Positions 38,163 through 47,405 of a stretch of DNA of 64,000 nt are shown here, piece after piece. Source of the stretch: Microbacterium sp. VKM Ac-2923 (lineage in GTDB: Bacteria > Actinomycetota > Actinomycetes > Actinomycetales > Microbacteriaceae); contig NZ_JALGRP010000010.1 in the NCBI RefSeq assembly GCF_022815605.1, forward strand, positions 1 through 64,000, in the 5' to 3' direction. Made by a program: the position numbers and the translations under genes. The notes under the pieces are model-generated. The model saw only the letters and a list, made by a program, of their open reading frames with translations, ran no database searches and was not told the origin of the DNA. The first letter of the stretch is position 1, and each line of letters begins with the position of its first letter.

Positions 38163-38831
38163 TCACGTGCGAATCACCTCTGGTTCACCTGCGGATCCCC
38201 CACGACGCGGCGTGTGCGCGAGCGCGACGGCTCGCACATCGGTAGCGCCCGCGGCGCGCAACGCCCGCGCGGCCTCGGCCAGCGTGGCACCCGTCGTGAC
38301 GACGTCGTCGACGACCACCACCGTCCCGCTGAGGGCCGCGCGCGCCTGGAACACGCCTCGGACGTTCTCGCGCCGTTCGCGCCCGCCGAGTCCACGCTGA
38401 TCGGCGGGCGCCCCCCGTAGTCCGAGGAGACGCTCGGGCCGCCCGCCCGCCCGTCGCATCAGCAGCTCCACCGGTCGGTAGCCCCGTCGACGGAACGCCG
38501 CGCGCGAGGACGGGACCGTCGTGACACGCGCGCCGGGCGGCACGGATGCTGCGAGCGCCGCGGCCAGCGCCGGGGCGAGGTCGCGCGCAAGGGACGTGCG
38601 CCCCTCCTCCTTGAACGCCCGGATGACCCGGGCGGCGACGCCGTCGAAAGCCAGAGCGCCGACGACCGGTAGAGAGGAGTCCAGTGTGCGCCGCATCAGA
38701 CCCGGCGCGAGGTGCTCGCGGCACTCGTCGCACAACGCGACGTCGAGAGTGCCGCAGCCCACGCACGCCATCGGGAGCCAGAACGTCAGCGCGTCGCGGA
38801 ACGCCGCGGTGAGAGGGGCCGGGAGGATCAC
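38163..38831 (-). CDS. comF: ComF-family phosphoribosyltransferase-like protein
   Basis: A 222-aa protein with an N-terminal zinc-finger pair (CVGCGTLDVALCDEC) and a type I phosphoribosyltransferase fold. The PRPP loop is VVVVDDVVTTGATLAEAARAL and a typical ComF motif is FRRRGYRPVELL. In naturally competent bacteria ComF acts in DNA uptake; in Actinobacteria its role is unclear. It lies 80 nt downstream of lpqB and is probably part of that transcript. Start is GTG 38831. Confidence 0.88.
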   Translation of the reverse strand: MILPAPLTAAFRDALTFWLPMACVGCGTLDVALCDECREHLAPGLMRRTLDSSLPVVGALAFDGVAARVIRAFKEEGRTSLARDLAPALAAALAASVPPGARVTTVPSSRAAFRRRGYRPVELLMRRAGGRPERLLGLRGAPADQRGLGGRERRENVRGVFQARAALSGTVVVVDDVVTTGATLAEAARALRAAGATDVRAVALAHTPRRGGSAGEPEVIRT

Positions 38832-38911
38832 GCGACAAGCCTCACGGACCGAGCCTCCGCGCCGTCCGTCGCATCCGCGTTCCGTGGACGGCCGCCGCCT
38901 GGGGAGGAGCC

Positions 38912-40570
38912 TCAGGACGTGGTGCCCTGTTGCGCCGCGAGCACACGGATGCCGGAGGCGACGAGTGTCCAGGAACTGCCGCGGCGGCTGAAGAGGCGTC
39001 CTTGATCGTCGAGCACGCGCACGCTCGTGCTGCCCGCCGCCAGCGTCCGGGTGCCCTCCGGCGCCACCGAGTCGCTGCCACGACCGCCCACGCCGAGCTC
39101 ATGCAGAGAGCTGACCCCGTCCACGCTCGAGAGGACACCCACGTTGGTGTCGTCGAGCCACGCCAGATCGAACGCCCCGGGCTGCGAGAACGACAGCACG
39201 TGAGGCGGCCCCAGATCGATGTCGCTGTCGGTGCGTTCGATACCGGCGACCCACACCTCGCGCGCCCCCGACACCGTCACGATGGCGGCGATGCGCGTGC
39301 CGTCGCGCGAGATCTGCATGGCCGTGATCTCCGCGGCATCCGGCCAGGCGTTGCCGACGTCGAGGGGCACGCCCTCGGCGGTGATGGCTCGCAATTGGGT
39401 GGGCGCCGAGGCCGGGACACTCCAGATCGCTCCCTCGGCGTCAATCGTGGGGGCGATGAGGCCCGGGCGATCGTCGAGCAGGAAGGTGCGCCCGTCGGCG
39501 AGGGCGCTGGCCACGCTCCCCTGCTGCGTGCGAACCGCGGCGAGGCTGCGGTCGGCCTCCAACTCGATGGCGGCGGGAGCGAGGGACTCCACGGCGTCGG
39601 AGAGCGCACCGAGGGGCTCGACCGCGTCGCCCGCGAGCGAGCCGAACTGCCCGACCGACGTCAGCACGGCCGGCGAGGGGTCGACGCGCGTGACACGGAC
39701 CGGCACCTCGGTGGCGGCGATGGGCGTTCCACCGACGGTCATCTGCACATCGCTGATGCCGGCGGTGGCCAGACTGCGCACTAGCTGGGTCTGCATGCGG
39801 TCGAGCCGTGTCCGGTCCAGGCTCAGCGCCGCCTGCGGCAGCTGCACCTGCGCCACCCCGTTCTGCGACAGCGTGACCGAGCGCCCCACGAGGGACAGCT
39901 CGTCGGGGAAGGCGGACTCCACCGCACCCGCCAGCCACGCGCTGGGTTGGCCGTCGACGAGAGCGGTGGCCACGCGACTGGCCACCAGCGCACGGGGGAA
40001 CCAGCGGACGTCGGGGACGATGAAGCTGTAGGTCGGGTCGAAGTACGCGATGGATGCCGATTGGTAGACGGTCGGGAACACCTCTTCGTACAGCACGACG
40101 CCGTCGGGAGCTTCGGTGATACGCCACTGATCGTCGACGCGTGCCAGGGAGAACGACAGCGTCTCGGCCGTGCCCGAGGCGGCGGGGGCGTAGGCGCCGC
40201 TGGCATCCACTCCGGCCGTCGCCGTCAGCGACACCGCCACCGAGGTGCCGTCGGCGGCGGCCGTGGCGCGACGATCCGCGAGGCGATCGATCGTCACGCG
40301 CGCCCGCGGGTCCCACTGCGTGCCCGTGGCCAGGAAGAGCTTCGCGGTGGCCCAGTCGTCGGCGGGTCCGGAGCCGGCTCGGAGGAAGCCCTCGACGATC
40401 TCCGTCGGGGTGGCGTCGTCCTGGGGGCCGTCGGGGACGAAGGCGAAGGCCTGGGCGTCGTCGGACTGCGGTCCGCGGCCCGGGTTGACGTACCCGGAGG
40501 TGGGGAGCCCGGTGCACGCGGTCAGGGCGAGCACGAGCGCGAGGCTGACGAGGGCGAAGGCGCGTCTCAT
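38912..40570 (-). CDS. lpqB: lipoprotein LpqB, MtrAB-associated
   Basis: A 552-aa lipoprotein. The signal peptide ends in the lipobox LALTAC (lipidated Cys near residue 19). GerMN-like and beta-propeller-like regions follow (VYQSASIAYFDPTY, VSRDGTRIAAI-type repeats). LpqB interacts with the extracellular part of MtrB and modulates MtrAB signalling in mycobacteria. ATG 40570 overlaps the mtrB stop by 4 nt, so it is [15 protein letters not shown] coupled. The frame is open upstream, but homology and the signal peptide start here. Confidence 0.92.
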   Translation of the reverse strand: MRRAFALVSLALVLALTACTGLPTSGYVNPGRGPQSDDAQAFAFVPDGPQDDATPTEIVEGFLRAGSGPADDWATAKLFLATGTQWDPRARVTIDRLADRRATAAADGTSVAVSLTATAGVDASGAYAPAASGTAETLSFSLARVDDQWRITEAPDGVVLYEEVFPTVYQSASIAYFDPTYSFIVPDVRWFPRALVASRVATALVDGQPSAWLAGAVESAFPDELSLVGRSVTLSQNGVAQVQLPQAALSLDRTRLDRMQTQLVRSLATAGISDVQMTVGGTPIAATEVPVRVTRVDPSPAVLTSVGQFGSLAGDAVEPLGALSDAVESLAPAAIELEADRSLAAVRTQQGSVASALADGRTFLLDDRPGLIAPTIDAEGAIWSVPASAPTQLRAITAEGVPLDVGNAWPDAAEITAMQISRDGTRIAAIVTVSGAREVWVAGIERTDSDIDLGPPHVLSFSQPGAFDLAWLDDTNVGVLSSVDGVSSLHELGVGGRGSDSVAPEGTRTLAAGSTSVRVLDDQGRLFSRRGSSWTLVASGIRVLAAQQGTTS

Positions 40571-42246
40571 AGGAGCCTCCTGACCCCGGGGCGCGTGGAG
40601 ATGGGCTGCGTGAGCCCGAGGGACTCCAGGGCGCCCCCTTGTTCGTCGTCGGGCTTGAGCGGCAGCGGCGAGCCGGTCACCGGCTTCCCGTCGCGCGGGA
40701 GGGTGAGGACGAAGTTCGATCCGCGGCCGAGTTCCGACCACACCGCCAGAGTGCCGCCGTGCAGGCGCGCGTCCCCGAGCGCGATCGACAGGCCCAGGCC
40801 CGTGCCGCCGATCGTGCGCACGCGCGAGGGGTCGGCACGCCAGAAGCGGTCGAACACGCGCTCGACGTCCTCGGCGCGCATGCCCAGGCCGAAATCGCGC
40901 ACGCCGAGCGAGATGGCATCCCGATCACTGTCGACCGAGACGACGATCGGACGGCCCTCGCCGTGCTCGATCGCGTTGCCGAGGAGGTTTCGGACGATCC
41001 GGCGGATGCGGCGGGCGTCCATGTCGACGGGGGTGTACCCGCCGGGCGCCACCAGACGCACGTCGGAGCGGTGGGCCTCGGCCAGTTGCTCCATCGACAG
41101 GATGACGTCCTCGGCGAGGTGCGCGAGGCTGGTGGGCTCGAGCTCGAGCTGCACCGACCCCGCGTCGTACCGGCTGATCTCGAGCAGGTCGGTCAGCAGC
41201 ACCTCGAAGCGCTGCACCTGCGCGTGCAGCAGTTCGGCGGCGCGACCGGTGACGGGGTCGAACTCCGCGCGCTGGTCGTTGATCATGTCGGCGGCGAGTT
41301 TGATGGTCGTCAGGGGGGTGCGCAGCTCGTGCGAGACGTCGGAGACGAAACGCTGCTGCACGAGCGACAGGTCGGCGAGTTCTTTGATCTGCGACTCGAT
41401 GCTGTCGGCCATGGCGTTGAAGGAGCGGTTCAACGTCGCCAATTCGTCTTCACCGCGCACCGGCAGGCGCACTCCCAGATCGCCCGCGGCGAGCTTCGCG
41501 CTGGTCTCGGCGGCATCCGCGATCGGGGTGGTGACCGACCGCAGGACGAACCAGGCGATCGCCCCGATGAGCACGACGAGCACGAGGCCCACCACCCACA
41601 GCAGCACCTGCACGAACGAGAGCGTCTGCGAGGCGCTGACGAGGTCGTACCCCATGTACAGCTCGTACGAGTCGACCCCGTCCGAGGCCGGGAACCGCAG
41701 TTGGTGTCCCACCAGGATGCCGGGCACCTCGCGCCCGTCGGACGGAAGCGCCACCGACTGCCACCACTGCAGGTCGGGGCTGGACTGCACCTGCGTGCGC
41801 AGGGCGTCACTGACCAACGCCGACTCGAAGGCGGGTGAGATGAAGGGCTGAGGAGCGAGCGGGGAAGGGGGTCCGATGCGGTACAGCGCGATGAGGTCGC
41901 TCGAAGACTGCTGCGACAAGCGGGTCGCGATGCCGTTCATCAGGGTCTGTGCGGCGGCGGGATCGGTGGAATCGACCGCGGCGTCGAGGGTCGCCTGTGC
42001 GGCGGCCGTGGCGCGCTGCGCCTCGAGCAGCACCTGATCCTTGCGGGCGGTGAACAGCTCGTTCTGGATGACGAGGGCCATGGCCAGGCAGGTGGCGAGG
42101 ATCGTGGCCGCGGTGAGCGTGACGGTGATGACGATGGTGCGGAACCGCAGCGACCGGCGCCAGAGCGTGCGCAGACGATCGCGCGACGCCCGCCAATCGC
42201 GCAGGCCGCGTGGCCGGGGCGGGAGGGTGCGCACCGCCCCCGTCAT
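40567..42246 (-). CDS. mtrB: sensor histidine kinase MtrB
   Basis: A 559-aa membrane kinase with TM1 (about 35-60), an extracytoplasmic sensor of about 150 residues, TM2 (about 205-230), a HAMP domain, HisKA with SDVSHELRTPLTTIKLAADMI (His near residue 308), and HATPase (NLLGNAIEHGEG, DFGLGM, GGTGLGLSIAL). Partner of MtrA in control of cell-wall hydrolases, division and osmotic response. It begins 7 nt after the mtrA stop. Confidence 0.95.
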   Translation of the reverse strand: MTGAVRTLPPRPRGLRDWRASRDRLRTLWRRSLRFRTIVITVTLTAATILATCLAMALVIQNELFTARKDQVLLEAQRATAAAQATLDAAVDSTDPAAAQTLMNGIATRLSQQSSSDLIALYRIGPPSPLAPQPFISPAFESALVSDALRTQVQSSPDLQWWQSVALPSDGREVPGILVGHQLRFPASDGVDSYELYMGYDLVSASQTLSFVQVLLWVVGLVLVVLIGAIAWFVLRSVTTPIADAAETSAKLAAGDLGVRLPVRGEDELATLNRSFNAMADSIESQIKELADLSLVQQRFVSDVSHELRTPLTTIKLAADMINDQRAEFDPVTGRAAELLHAQVQRFEVLLTDLLEISRYDAGSVQLELEPTSLAHLAEDVILSMEQLAEAHRSDVRLVAPGGYTPVDMDARRIRRIVRNLLGNAIEHGEGRPIVVSVDSDRDAISLGVRDFGLGMRAEDVERVFDRFWRADPSRVRTIGGTGLGLSIALGDARLHGGTLAVWSELGRGSNFVLTLPRDGKPVTGSPLPLKPDDEQGGALESLGLTQPISTRPGVRRLL

Positions 42247-42253
42247 GAGGTGC

Positions 42254-42934
42254 TCAGGCCACCGCGCCGGCGCGGTAGCCCACGCCGCGCACGGTGGTCA
42301 CGATCCGCGGGTTGTCGGGGTCGGCCTCGACCTTGGCGCGCAGGCGCTGGACGTGGACGTTCACCAGGCGGGTGTCGGCCTTGTAGTGGTAGCCCCACAC
42401 CTGCTCCAGCAGCATCTCGCGCGAGAACACCTGCTGCGGCTTCTCGGCGAGCGCGACGAGGAGTTCGAACTCCAGCGGGGTGAGCCCGATCGGCGCGTCG
42501 CCCCGACGCACCTCGTGGGCCGCGACATCGACGACCAGATCGCCGATGCGGAGGGTCTCGTCGACCGGGGACTGCACGGGGCGGAGGCGCGTGCGGATGC
42601 GGGCGACGAGCTCCTTCGGGTTGAAGGGCTTCATGATGTAGTCGTCGGCGCCCGATTCGAGCCCCTTGACCACGTCGGCGGTGTCGGTGCGCGCGGTCAG
42701 CATGATGATCGGGACACCCGACTCGGCGCGCACGCGCGTGCAGATCTCGATGCCGTCGACGCCCGGAAGCATGAGGTCGAGGAGGATGAGGTCGGGCCGC
42801 TCGGTGCGCCACGCGTCGACCGCTTGCGCTCCGTCGGTGCAGAAGACGGTGTCGAATCCCTCGGTGCGCAGCACGATGCCGATCATCTCGGCCAGCGCGG
42901 TGTCGTCGTCGACAACCAGGATCCGTGAAGTCAT
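42254..42934 (-). CDS. mtrA: response regulator MtrA
   Basis: A 226-aa OmpR-type regulator. The receiver domain has VVDDD at 6-10, the phosphoacceptor Asp in LILLDLMLPG, and Lys in MKPFNPKEL. The winged helix follows (LTPLEFELLVALAEKPQQVFSREMLLEQVW, DTRLVNVHVQRLRAKVE). MtrA is essential or near-essential in many Actinobacteria and controls peptidoglycan-remodelling and replication-linked genes. ATG 42934 is chosen over upstream in-frame starts because the receiver begins directly there (MTSRILVVDDD). Confidence 0.96.
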   Translation of the reverse strand: MTSRILVVDDDTALAEMIGIVLRTEGFDTVFCTDGAQAVDAWRTERPDLILLDLMLPGVDGIEICTRVRAESGVPIIMLTARTDTADVVKGLESGADDYIMKPFNPKELVARIRTRLRPVQSPVDETLRIGDLVVDVAAHEVRRGDAPIGLTPLEFELLVALAEKPQQVFSREMLLEQVWGYHYKADTRLVNVHVQRLRAKVEADPDNPRIVTTVRGVGYRAGAVA

Positions 42935-43094
42935 TCGGGTACGTCTTCCAGCTCGGACCCGCTCGGAAACGGGCATGACGCCCCCGGTGGGGGCATGTCT
43001 CTTCGAGAGTAGTCGACCTGCCTGCACGGGAGGCGAGCGTGTCGGGGGTGTGTGACACGATGAACGGACCGCCATGTGACGAGGAGGCGCCACC

Positions 43095-44384
43095 GTGACC
43101 GCGTACCCCGCCTGGACTCCGGCATCCCGCCCGGGGATCGTTCCGCTGCACCCGTACGGGTTCGGCGCGATCCTGGGTCGCTCGTTCGTCGCGCTGCGTC
43201 ACAACCCGAAGGTGCTGTTGGGCTTCGCGCTGATCACCCAGGCCGTGGCCTACGTCGTCTTGACCGCCGCCGTCGCCGCCGCCGCGGTCGCGAGCTTCGC
43301 ACGCCTCGACACCGTGGCCCCCGGAGGCGACGACTTCGACGCCATCCTGGCGGGCTCGATCGTGCTCACCGGCGCCACGGCTCTCGTCCTGGGCGTCGCC
43401 ACGGGCGCGCTGAGCGTCATCGTGCAAGGCGTCGTGGTCGCCGAGGTCGCTCACGCCGTCGTCGCCGAGAAGCCCTCCCTCAGAGCCGTCTGGGCGCGCG
43501 TGAAACCCGTCGTCTGGCGATTGATCGGGTACAGCGCCCTCACCCTTCTCGCCGTCGTCGTCGCGGTCGGGGTTCTCGCGGGCATCGTCGCCCTGCTGGT
43601 GATGTCGGTGCTCTGGCTCGGCATCCTCTTCGGGGTGCTGGCCGTGCTCGGGCTCATCGTCGTCTCGCTGTGGCTCGCGACCAAACTCTTCCTGGTGCCG
43701 TCGGTCATCATCCTCGAGCGCGCGCCGGTGTTCCGCGCGATCGGTCGATCGTGGCGGCTGACGCGCAGGCGGTTCTGGTCGACGCTCGGCGTCCTGGTGG
43801 TCATCTCGGTCGCGTTCAGCATCATCGCGCAGATCATCTCGATCCCCTTCAGCCTCATCGGCGGCTTCGTGCCGATCATCATCGCGCCGACGGGTGAGAC
43901 CGAGACCGGCGCGCTCGTCGGTCTGATCGCGGTTCAGATCGTCGGCCAGCTCGGCATCCTGCTCGTTCAGTGCATCGCGCTCGTGGTGCAGTCCACCTCG
44001 GCCGCACTCGTGTACGTCGACGCCCGCATGCGCGTGGAGGCGCTCGACCACGACCTGCAGACGTATGTCGAGGCGCGGGACGCCGGAGCGGCCGATCTCA
44101 GCGACCCCTACCTCGTCGGTGTCGGACGGGTCGTCCCGCGCCCCGCACCCGCGCCGTTCGGCTCGATGACCGGGCAGCCCGGATACGCCGGGCAGCCGGG
44201 ATACGCCGGGCAGCCGGGGTACGCCGGGCAGCCCCCCGTCGACACGGCCACCGCGGGCGGCCCGGGTTCGGCGACCCCCGGGTCCACCTCGACCGCGCCG
44301 GTCATCCCCGCGCCCCCTCGGCCCGACACCGCAGGGACGACCCCCACCACGTGGGCTGCCCCCGGATCGAACGGCGACGCGTGA
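43095..44384 (+). CDS. GPDPase-membrane-domain protein with GYAGQP repeats
   Basis: A 429-aa membrane protein with about six to eight hydrophobic segments (residues 35-335). It resembles the glycerophosphoryl diester phosphodiesterase membrane domain family; no phosphodiesterase catalytic domain is attached. The C-terminal cytoplasmic tail is Pro/Gly/Ala-rich and contains three perfect GYAGQP hexapeptides, encoded by 18-bp DNA repeats at 44170-44223. GAGGAGG lies 7 nt before GTG 43095. Its stop overlaps the next start (GTGA), making it first gene of the MoxR-DUF58 operon. Confidence 0.82.
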   Translation: MTAYPAWTPASRPGIVPLHPYGFGAILGRSFVALRHNPKVLLGFALITQAVAYVVLTAAVAAAAVASFARLDTVAPGGDDFDAILAGSIVLTGATALVLGVATGALSVIVQGVVVAEVAHAVVAEKPSLRAVWARVKPVVWRLIGYSALTLLAVVVAVGVLAGIVALLVMSVLWLGILFGVLAVLGLIVVSLWLATKLFLVPSVIILERAPVFRAIGRSWRLTRRRFWSTLGVLVVISVAFSIIAQIISIPFSLIGGFVPIIIAPTGETETGALVGLIAVQIVGQLGILLVQCIALVVQSTSAALVYVDARMRVEALDHDLQTYVEARDAGAADLSDPYLVGVGRVVPRPAPAPFGSMTGQPGYAGQPGYAGQPGYAGQPPVDTATAGGPGSATPGSTSTAPVIPAPPRPDTAGTTPTTWAAPGSNGDA

Positions 44385-45034
44385 CGGTCCCGTCCCTCCC
44401 TGCCGCGGTGTTCCCGCTGCTCCCCGATCCCGACCAGGCCCGGGAGTGGGCCGAGCAGGAACTGGCCGATCCGACCTATCAGGCCGCGGAGCCGACCTTC
44501 ATCGACCGCATCGCCCAGGCGGTGGGACGGTTCCTCGGCGACCTGCTGCGCGTGCCCGACACGTCCGGGTGGGGGCCGTCGGCGCTCATCGTGCTCGCGA
44601 TCGTCGTCGCCGCCCTGATCGTGGTCGCCCTCCTCATCTGGGGACGCCCGCGACTCGCGTCGCGCGCGACACCGCCGGCCCACGCCCTCTTCGACGACGA
44701 CGTGCGATCCGCCGATGAGCTGCGGGCCGACGCCGGGGAGGCAGCCGCGCGAGCGGACTGGGACCACGCGATCGTCCTGCGCTTCCGCGCCTTCGCCCGG
44801 GGTCTGACCGAACGCGGTCTCGTCGACCCGCCGCCCGGCGCCACCGTCCGCGCGTTCTGCCGCGAAGCGGCCTCCGCTCTTCCGTCCCTGGCATCGCCCC
44901 TCGACACCGCCGCGGAAATCTTCGACGACGTGCGCTACCTGCGCCGACCCGGAACCATCGAGCGCTACCGCGCGATCGTCGACCTCGACGACCAGGCCGT
45001 GCGCACGCGCCCGACGCCGGCGGCCACGACGTGA
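44381..45034 (+). CDS. DUF4129 membrane protein
   Basis: A 217-aa protein. A single transmembrane helix (about residues 67-87) follows a short N-terminal segment, and a cytoplasmic DUF4129 domain (about 110-205) contains WDHAIVLRFRAFARGLTERGL and GATVRAFCREAA. In mycobacteria the equivalent is Rv3690. It probably anchors or senses for the downstream MoxR ATPase, which is inference from fixed gene order. GTG 44381 overlaps the previous stop. Confidence 0.82.
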   Translation: MTVPSLPAAVFPLLPDPDQAREWAEQELADPTYQAAEPTFIDRIAQAVGRFLGDLLRVPDTSGWGPSALIVLAIVVAALIVVALLIWGRPRLASRATPPAHALFDDDVRSADELRADAGEAAARADWDHAIVLRFRAFARGLTERGLVDPPPGATVRAFCREAASALPSLASPLDTAAEIFDDVRYLRRPGTIERYRAIVDLDDQAVRTRPTPAATT

Positions 45035-46197
45035 GCGGCGTGACGGCATCCGCCCCGTCCCGCTGGCGCGGAGCCCTCGGCTGGGTGGCCCTCGCGGTGG
45101 CGCTTCTGCTCGTCGCCGTCGTCGGCGGCACCCTCGTCTACGGCGGGTACACGCAGAGAGCAGCCCTCGACCCCGAGTCGGCCGGTCCCGACGGAACCCG
45201 CGCCGTCGTCCGCATCCTGGAGCGGCAGGGCGTGAGCGTGACCGTCGCGCGCGACCGCGCGGCGGCCGAGCGGGCGCTGGCGGGCGGTCAGGCGACGCTG
45301 GCCCTGCGCGACGCCCCCATGTTGTCCGACGAGGCGCTGCGCGATCTGACCGGTCGCGCACGCCACGTCGTGTTGCTCGAACCCCGCACCCGCACTCTCG
45401 ACGTGCTCCTCGACGGATCCCGTCTCGGCGGGTTCGCCGACGACCAGGCCGTCGCCGCTGACTGCTCCGTGCCCGCCGCGTCCAACGCGGTCACGGCCCG
45501 CGTCGGCGAACTGATGACGCCGAGCGATGACGTGCAGGGCTGTTTCCCGGTCGACGGGGAGTTCGGCCTGCTCACCCAGGAGACGGCGGGCCGCACGGTC
45601 ACCGCCCTCGACGCTCTGGCGACCCTGACCAACGCGACGCTCCCCCGCGATGGGGATGCGGCACTTTCCCTCGCCGTTCTCGGCCAGGCCGACTCCCTCG
45701 TCTGGTACATGCCCTCCCCCGCCGACGCCGATCGCGCGACCGACGCCCCGACACTGGGCGAGCTGACCCCGCCCTGGGTCACCCCCGGCATTCTGCTGCT
45801 CCTCGTCGCCGCTCTGGTCGCCGCCATCTGGCGCGGACGACGGTTCGGCCCCCTCGTGACCGAGCGTCTCCCGGTCACCGTGCGTGCGAACGAGACGACC
45901 GAGGGGCGCGCCCGTCTCTACGCCACCGCGCGCGATGCGCCCCACGCGCTCGAGGAACTGCGACGGGCCGCGCGCAGGCGCCTCGAACGGCTGCTCGGGC
46001 TGTCGGCGCGCAGCGCCCCCGATCACGTCGCCGACGCGGTCGCCGAGCGCCTGGGCGCCGACCGCACGCGGGTGCGCGGCATCCTCGTCGACGATCAGCC
46101 CCGGACCGACCGCGACCTGGTCGCGGCCGCCGACAGACTCCGCGACCTCGAGGCGAGCGTGCGCGCCGCCGTCCGAACCGAAGGGACCACACCATGA
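45031..46197 (+). CDS. DUF4350 membrane protein
   Basis: A 388-aa protein with TM1 (about 17-40), an extracytoplasmic DUF4350 domain (LDPESAGPDGTRAVVRILERQGVSV, VVLLEPRT), TM2 (about 250-270) and a cytoplasmic basic helical tail. The domain is related to GATase-like/intraflagellar-transport folds without a catalytic triad. It contains the Cys pair ADCSVPAA..VQGCFPV. Equivalent of mycobacterial Rv3691. Start GTG 45031 overlaps the DUF4129 stop. Confidence 0.82.
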   Translation: MSGVTASAPSRWRGALGWVALAVALLLVAVVGGTLVYGGYTQRAALDPESAGPDGTRAVVRILERQGVSVTVARDRAAAERALAGGQATLALRDAPMLSDEALRDLTGRARHVVLLEPRTRTLDVLLDGSRLGGFADDQAVAADCSVPAASNAVTARVGELMTPSDDVQGCFPVDGEFGLLTQETAGRTVTALDALATLTNATLPRDGDAALSLAVLGQADSLVWYMPSPADADRATDAPTLGELTPPWVTPGILLLLVAALVAAIWRGRRFGPLVTERLPVTVRANETTEGRARLYATARDAPHALEELRRAARRRLERLLGLSARSAPDHVADAVAERLGADRTRVRGILVDDQPRTDRDLVAAADRLRDLEASVRAAVRTEGTTP

Positions 46198-47405
46198 CCG
46201 ACAGCCCCGAGAACCCGGCCTGGCCGGCGCCCTCGCACCCGGCCCAGGTCCCCGCGCCGACGAGCGCCGACGACCCCGGAGCCTCGGCAGCGGGCTCCGA
46301 CGCACCCCCGATGACCGGCGCCGCCGCCGCGGATCGGGGCCCCGCCGCCGGCTCGATGTCCCCTGCCGCCGGGACCCCCGCGCCGGCCCCCGCGGCCGCG
46401 CCGCCGACGACCGCTCCCGCCACCACGCGCGCGCAGGCCCGAGCCGCCGACGACCACGTCGCCCTCCGCGAGGCGATGCACCGCGTGCGCATCGAAGTCG
46501 GAAAAGCCGTCGTCGGGCAGGACGGTACCGTCACGGGTCTCCTGATCGCGCTGCTTTCGCGGGGCCACGTCCTGCTCGAGGGCGTTCCCGGCGTCGCCAA
46601 GACGCTGCTCGTGCGCTCGTTCAGTCGCGCCCTCGGCCTCGACACGCGTCGCGTGCAGTTCACTCCCGATCTCATGCCCGGGGACGTCACCGGCTCGCTG
46701 GTCTACGACCCGCGCGCGGGCGGGTTCGACTTCCGCCCCGGCCCGGTTTTCACCCACGTGCTGCTCGCCGACGAGATCAACCGCACGCCCCCCAAGACCC
46801 AGGCGGCCCTACTGGAGGCGATGGAGGAGCGGCAGGTGTCGTCCGACGGCGAGAGCCGCACGCTGCCCGACCCGTTCCTCGTCGCCGCGACGCAGAACCC
46901 GATCGAGCACGAGGGCACCTACACCCTGCCCGAGGCGCAACTCGATCGCTTCCTGCTCAAGCTCGTCGTCGACCTGCCCGGGCGCGATGCCGAAGTGGAC
47001 GTGCTCCGGCGCCACGCGGGCGGCTTCGACCCCCGCCGGCTCGGCGACGCGGGGCTGAACGCGGTCGTCACGGCCGACGAGATCCTGGCGGCACAGCGCG
47101 CGGCGGCATCCGTCGCCGTCGACGACGACCTCCTGGGCTACGTGGTGGATCTGGCCCGCGCCACCCGTCAGAGTCCCTCGGTGCTGCTGGGGGTCAGCCC
47201 CCGCGCGACGACGGGACTGCTCGCCGCCGCGAAGGCCTGGGCGTGGCTCGGCGGATACCCGGCGATCACCCCCGACCACGTGCAGACAATGCTCGTGCCC
47301 GTGTGGCGTCACCGCATCCGCCTGCGCCCCGAGGCGGAGATCGAGGGCGTCTCGGTGGATGCCATCCTCACCTCCGTCCTGCAGCAGACCCGCGTCCCCA
47401 TCTGA
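46194..47405 (+). CDS. MoxR-family AAA+ ATPase
   Basis: A 403-aa ATPase. A low-complexity Ala/Pro N terminus (1-85) precedes the MoxR AAA domain with Walker A GVPGVAKT, Walker B VLLADEINR, sensor 1 ATQNPIEHEGTYTLPEAQLD and a C-terminal lid (LLGVSPRATTGLLAAAKAWA). MoxR proteins act as chaperones that insert cofactors or assemble complexes, usually with a von Willebrand-like partner; here that is the adjacent DUF58 protein. Overlaps both neighbours by 1-4 nt. Confidence 0.93.
   Translation: MTDSPENPAWPAPSHPAQVPAPTSADDPGASAAGSDAPPMTGAAAADRGPAAGSMSPAAGTPAPAPAAAPPTTAPATTRAQARAADDHVALREAMHRVRIEVGKAVVGQDGTVTGLLIALLSRGHVLLEGVPGVAKTLLVRSFSRALGLDTRRVQFTPDLMPGDVTGSLVYDPRAGGFDFRPGPVFTHVLLADEINRTPPKTQAALLEAMEERQVSSDGESRTLPDPFLVAATQNPIEHEGTYTLPEAQLDRFLLKLVVDLPGRDAEVDVLRRHAGGFDPRRLGDAGLNAVVTADEILAAQRAAASVAVDDDLLGYVVDLARATRQSPSVLLGVSPRATTGLLAAAKAWAWLGGYPAITPDHVQTMLVPVWRHRIRLRPEAEIEGVSVDAILTSVLQQTRVPI

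Noticed and set aside
42243..44051. 602-aa Asp/Arg-rich frame across mtrA and the membrane-protein gene
   Set aside because: Runs over the mtrA region and antisense to another clear gene; low-complexity sequence typical of shadow frames.
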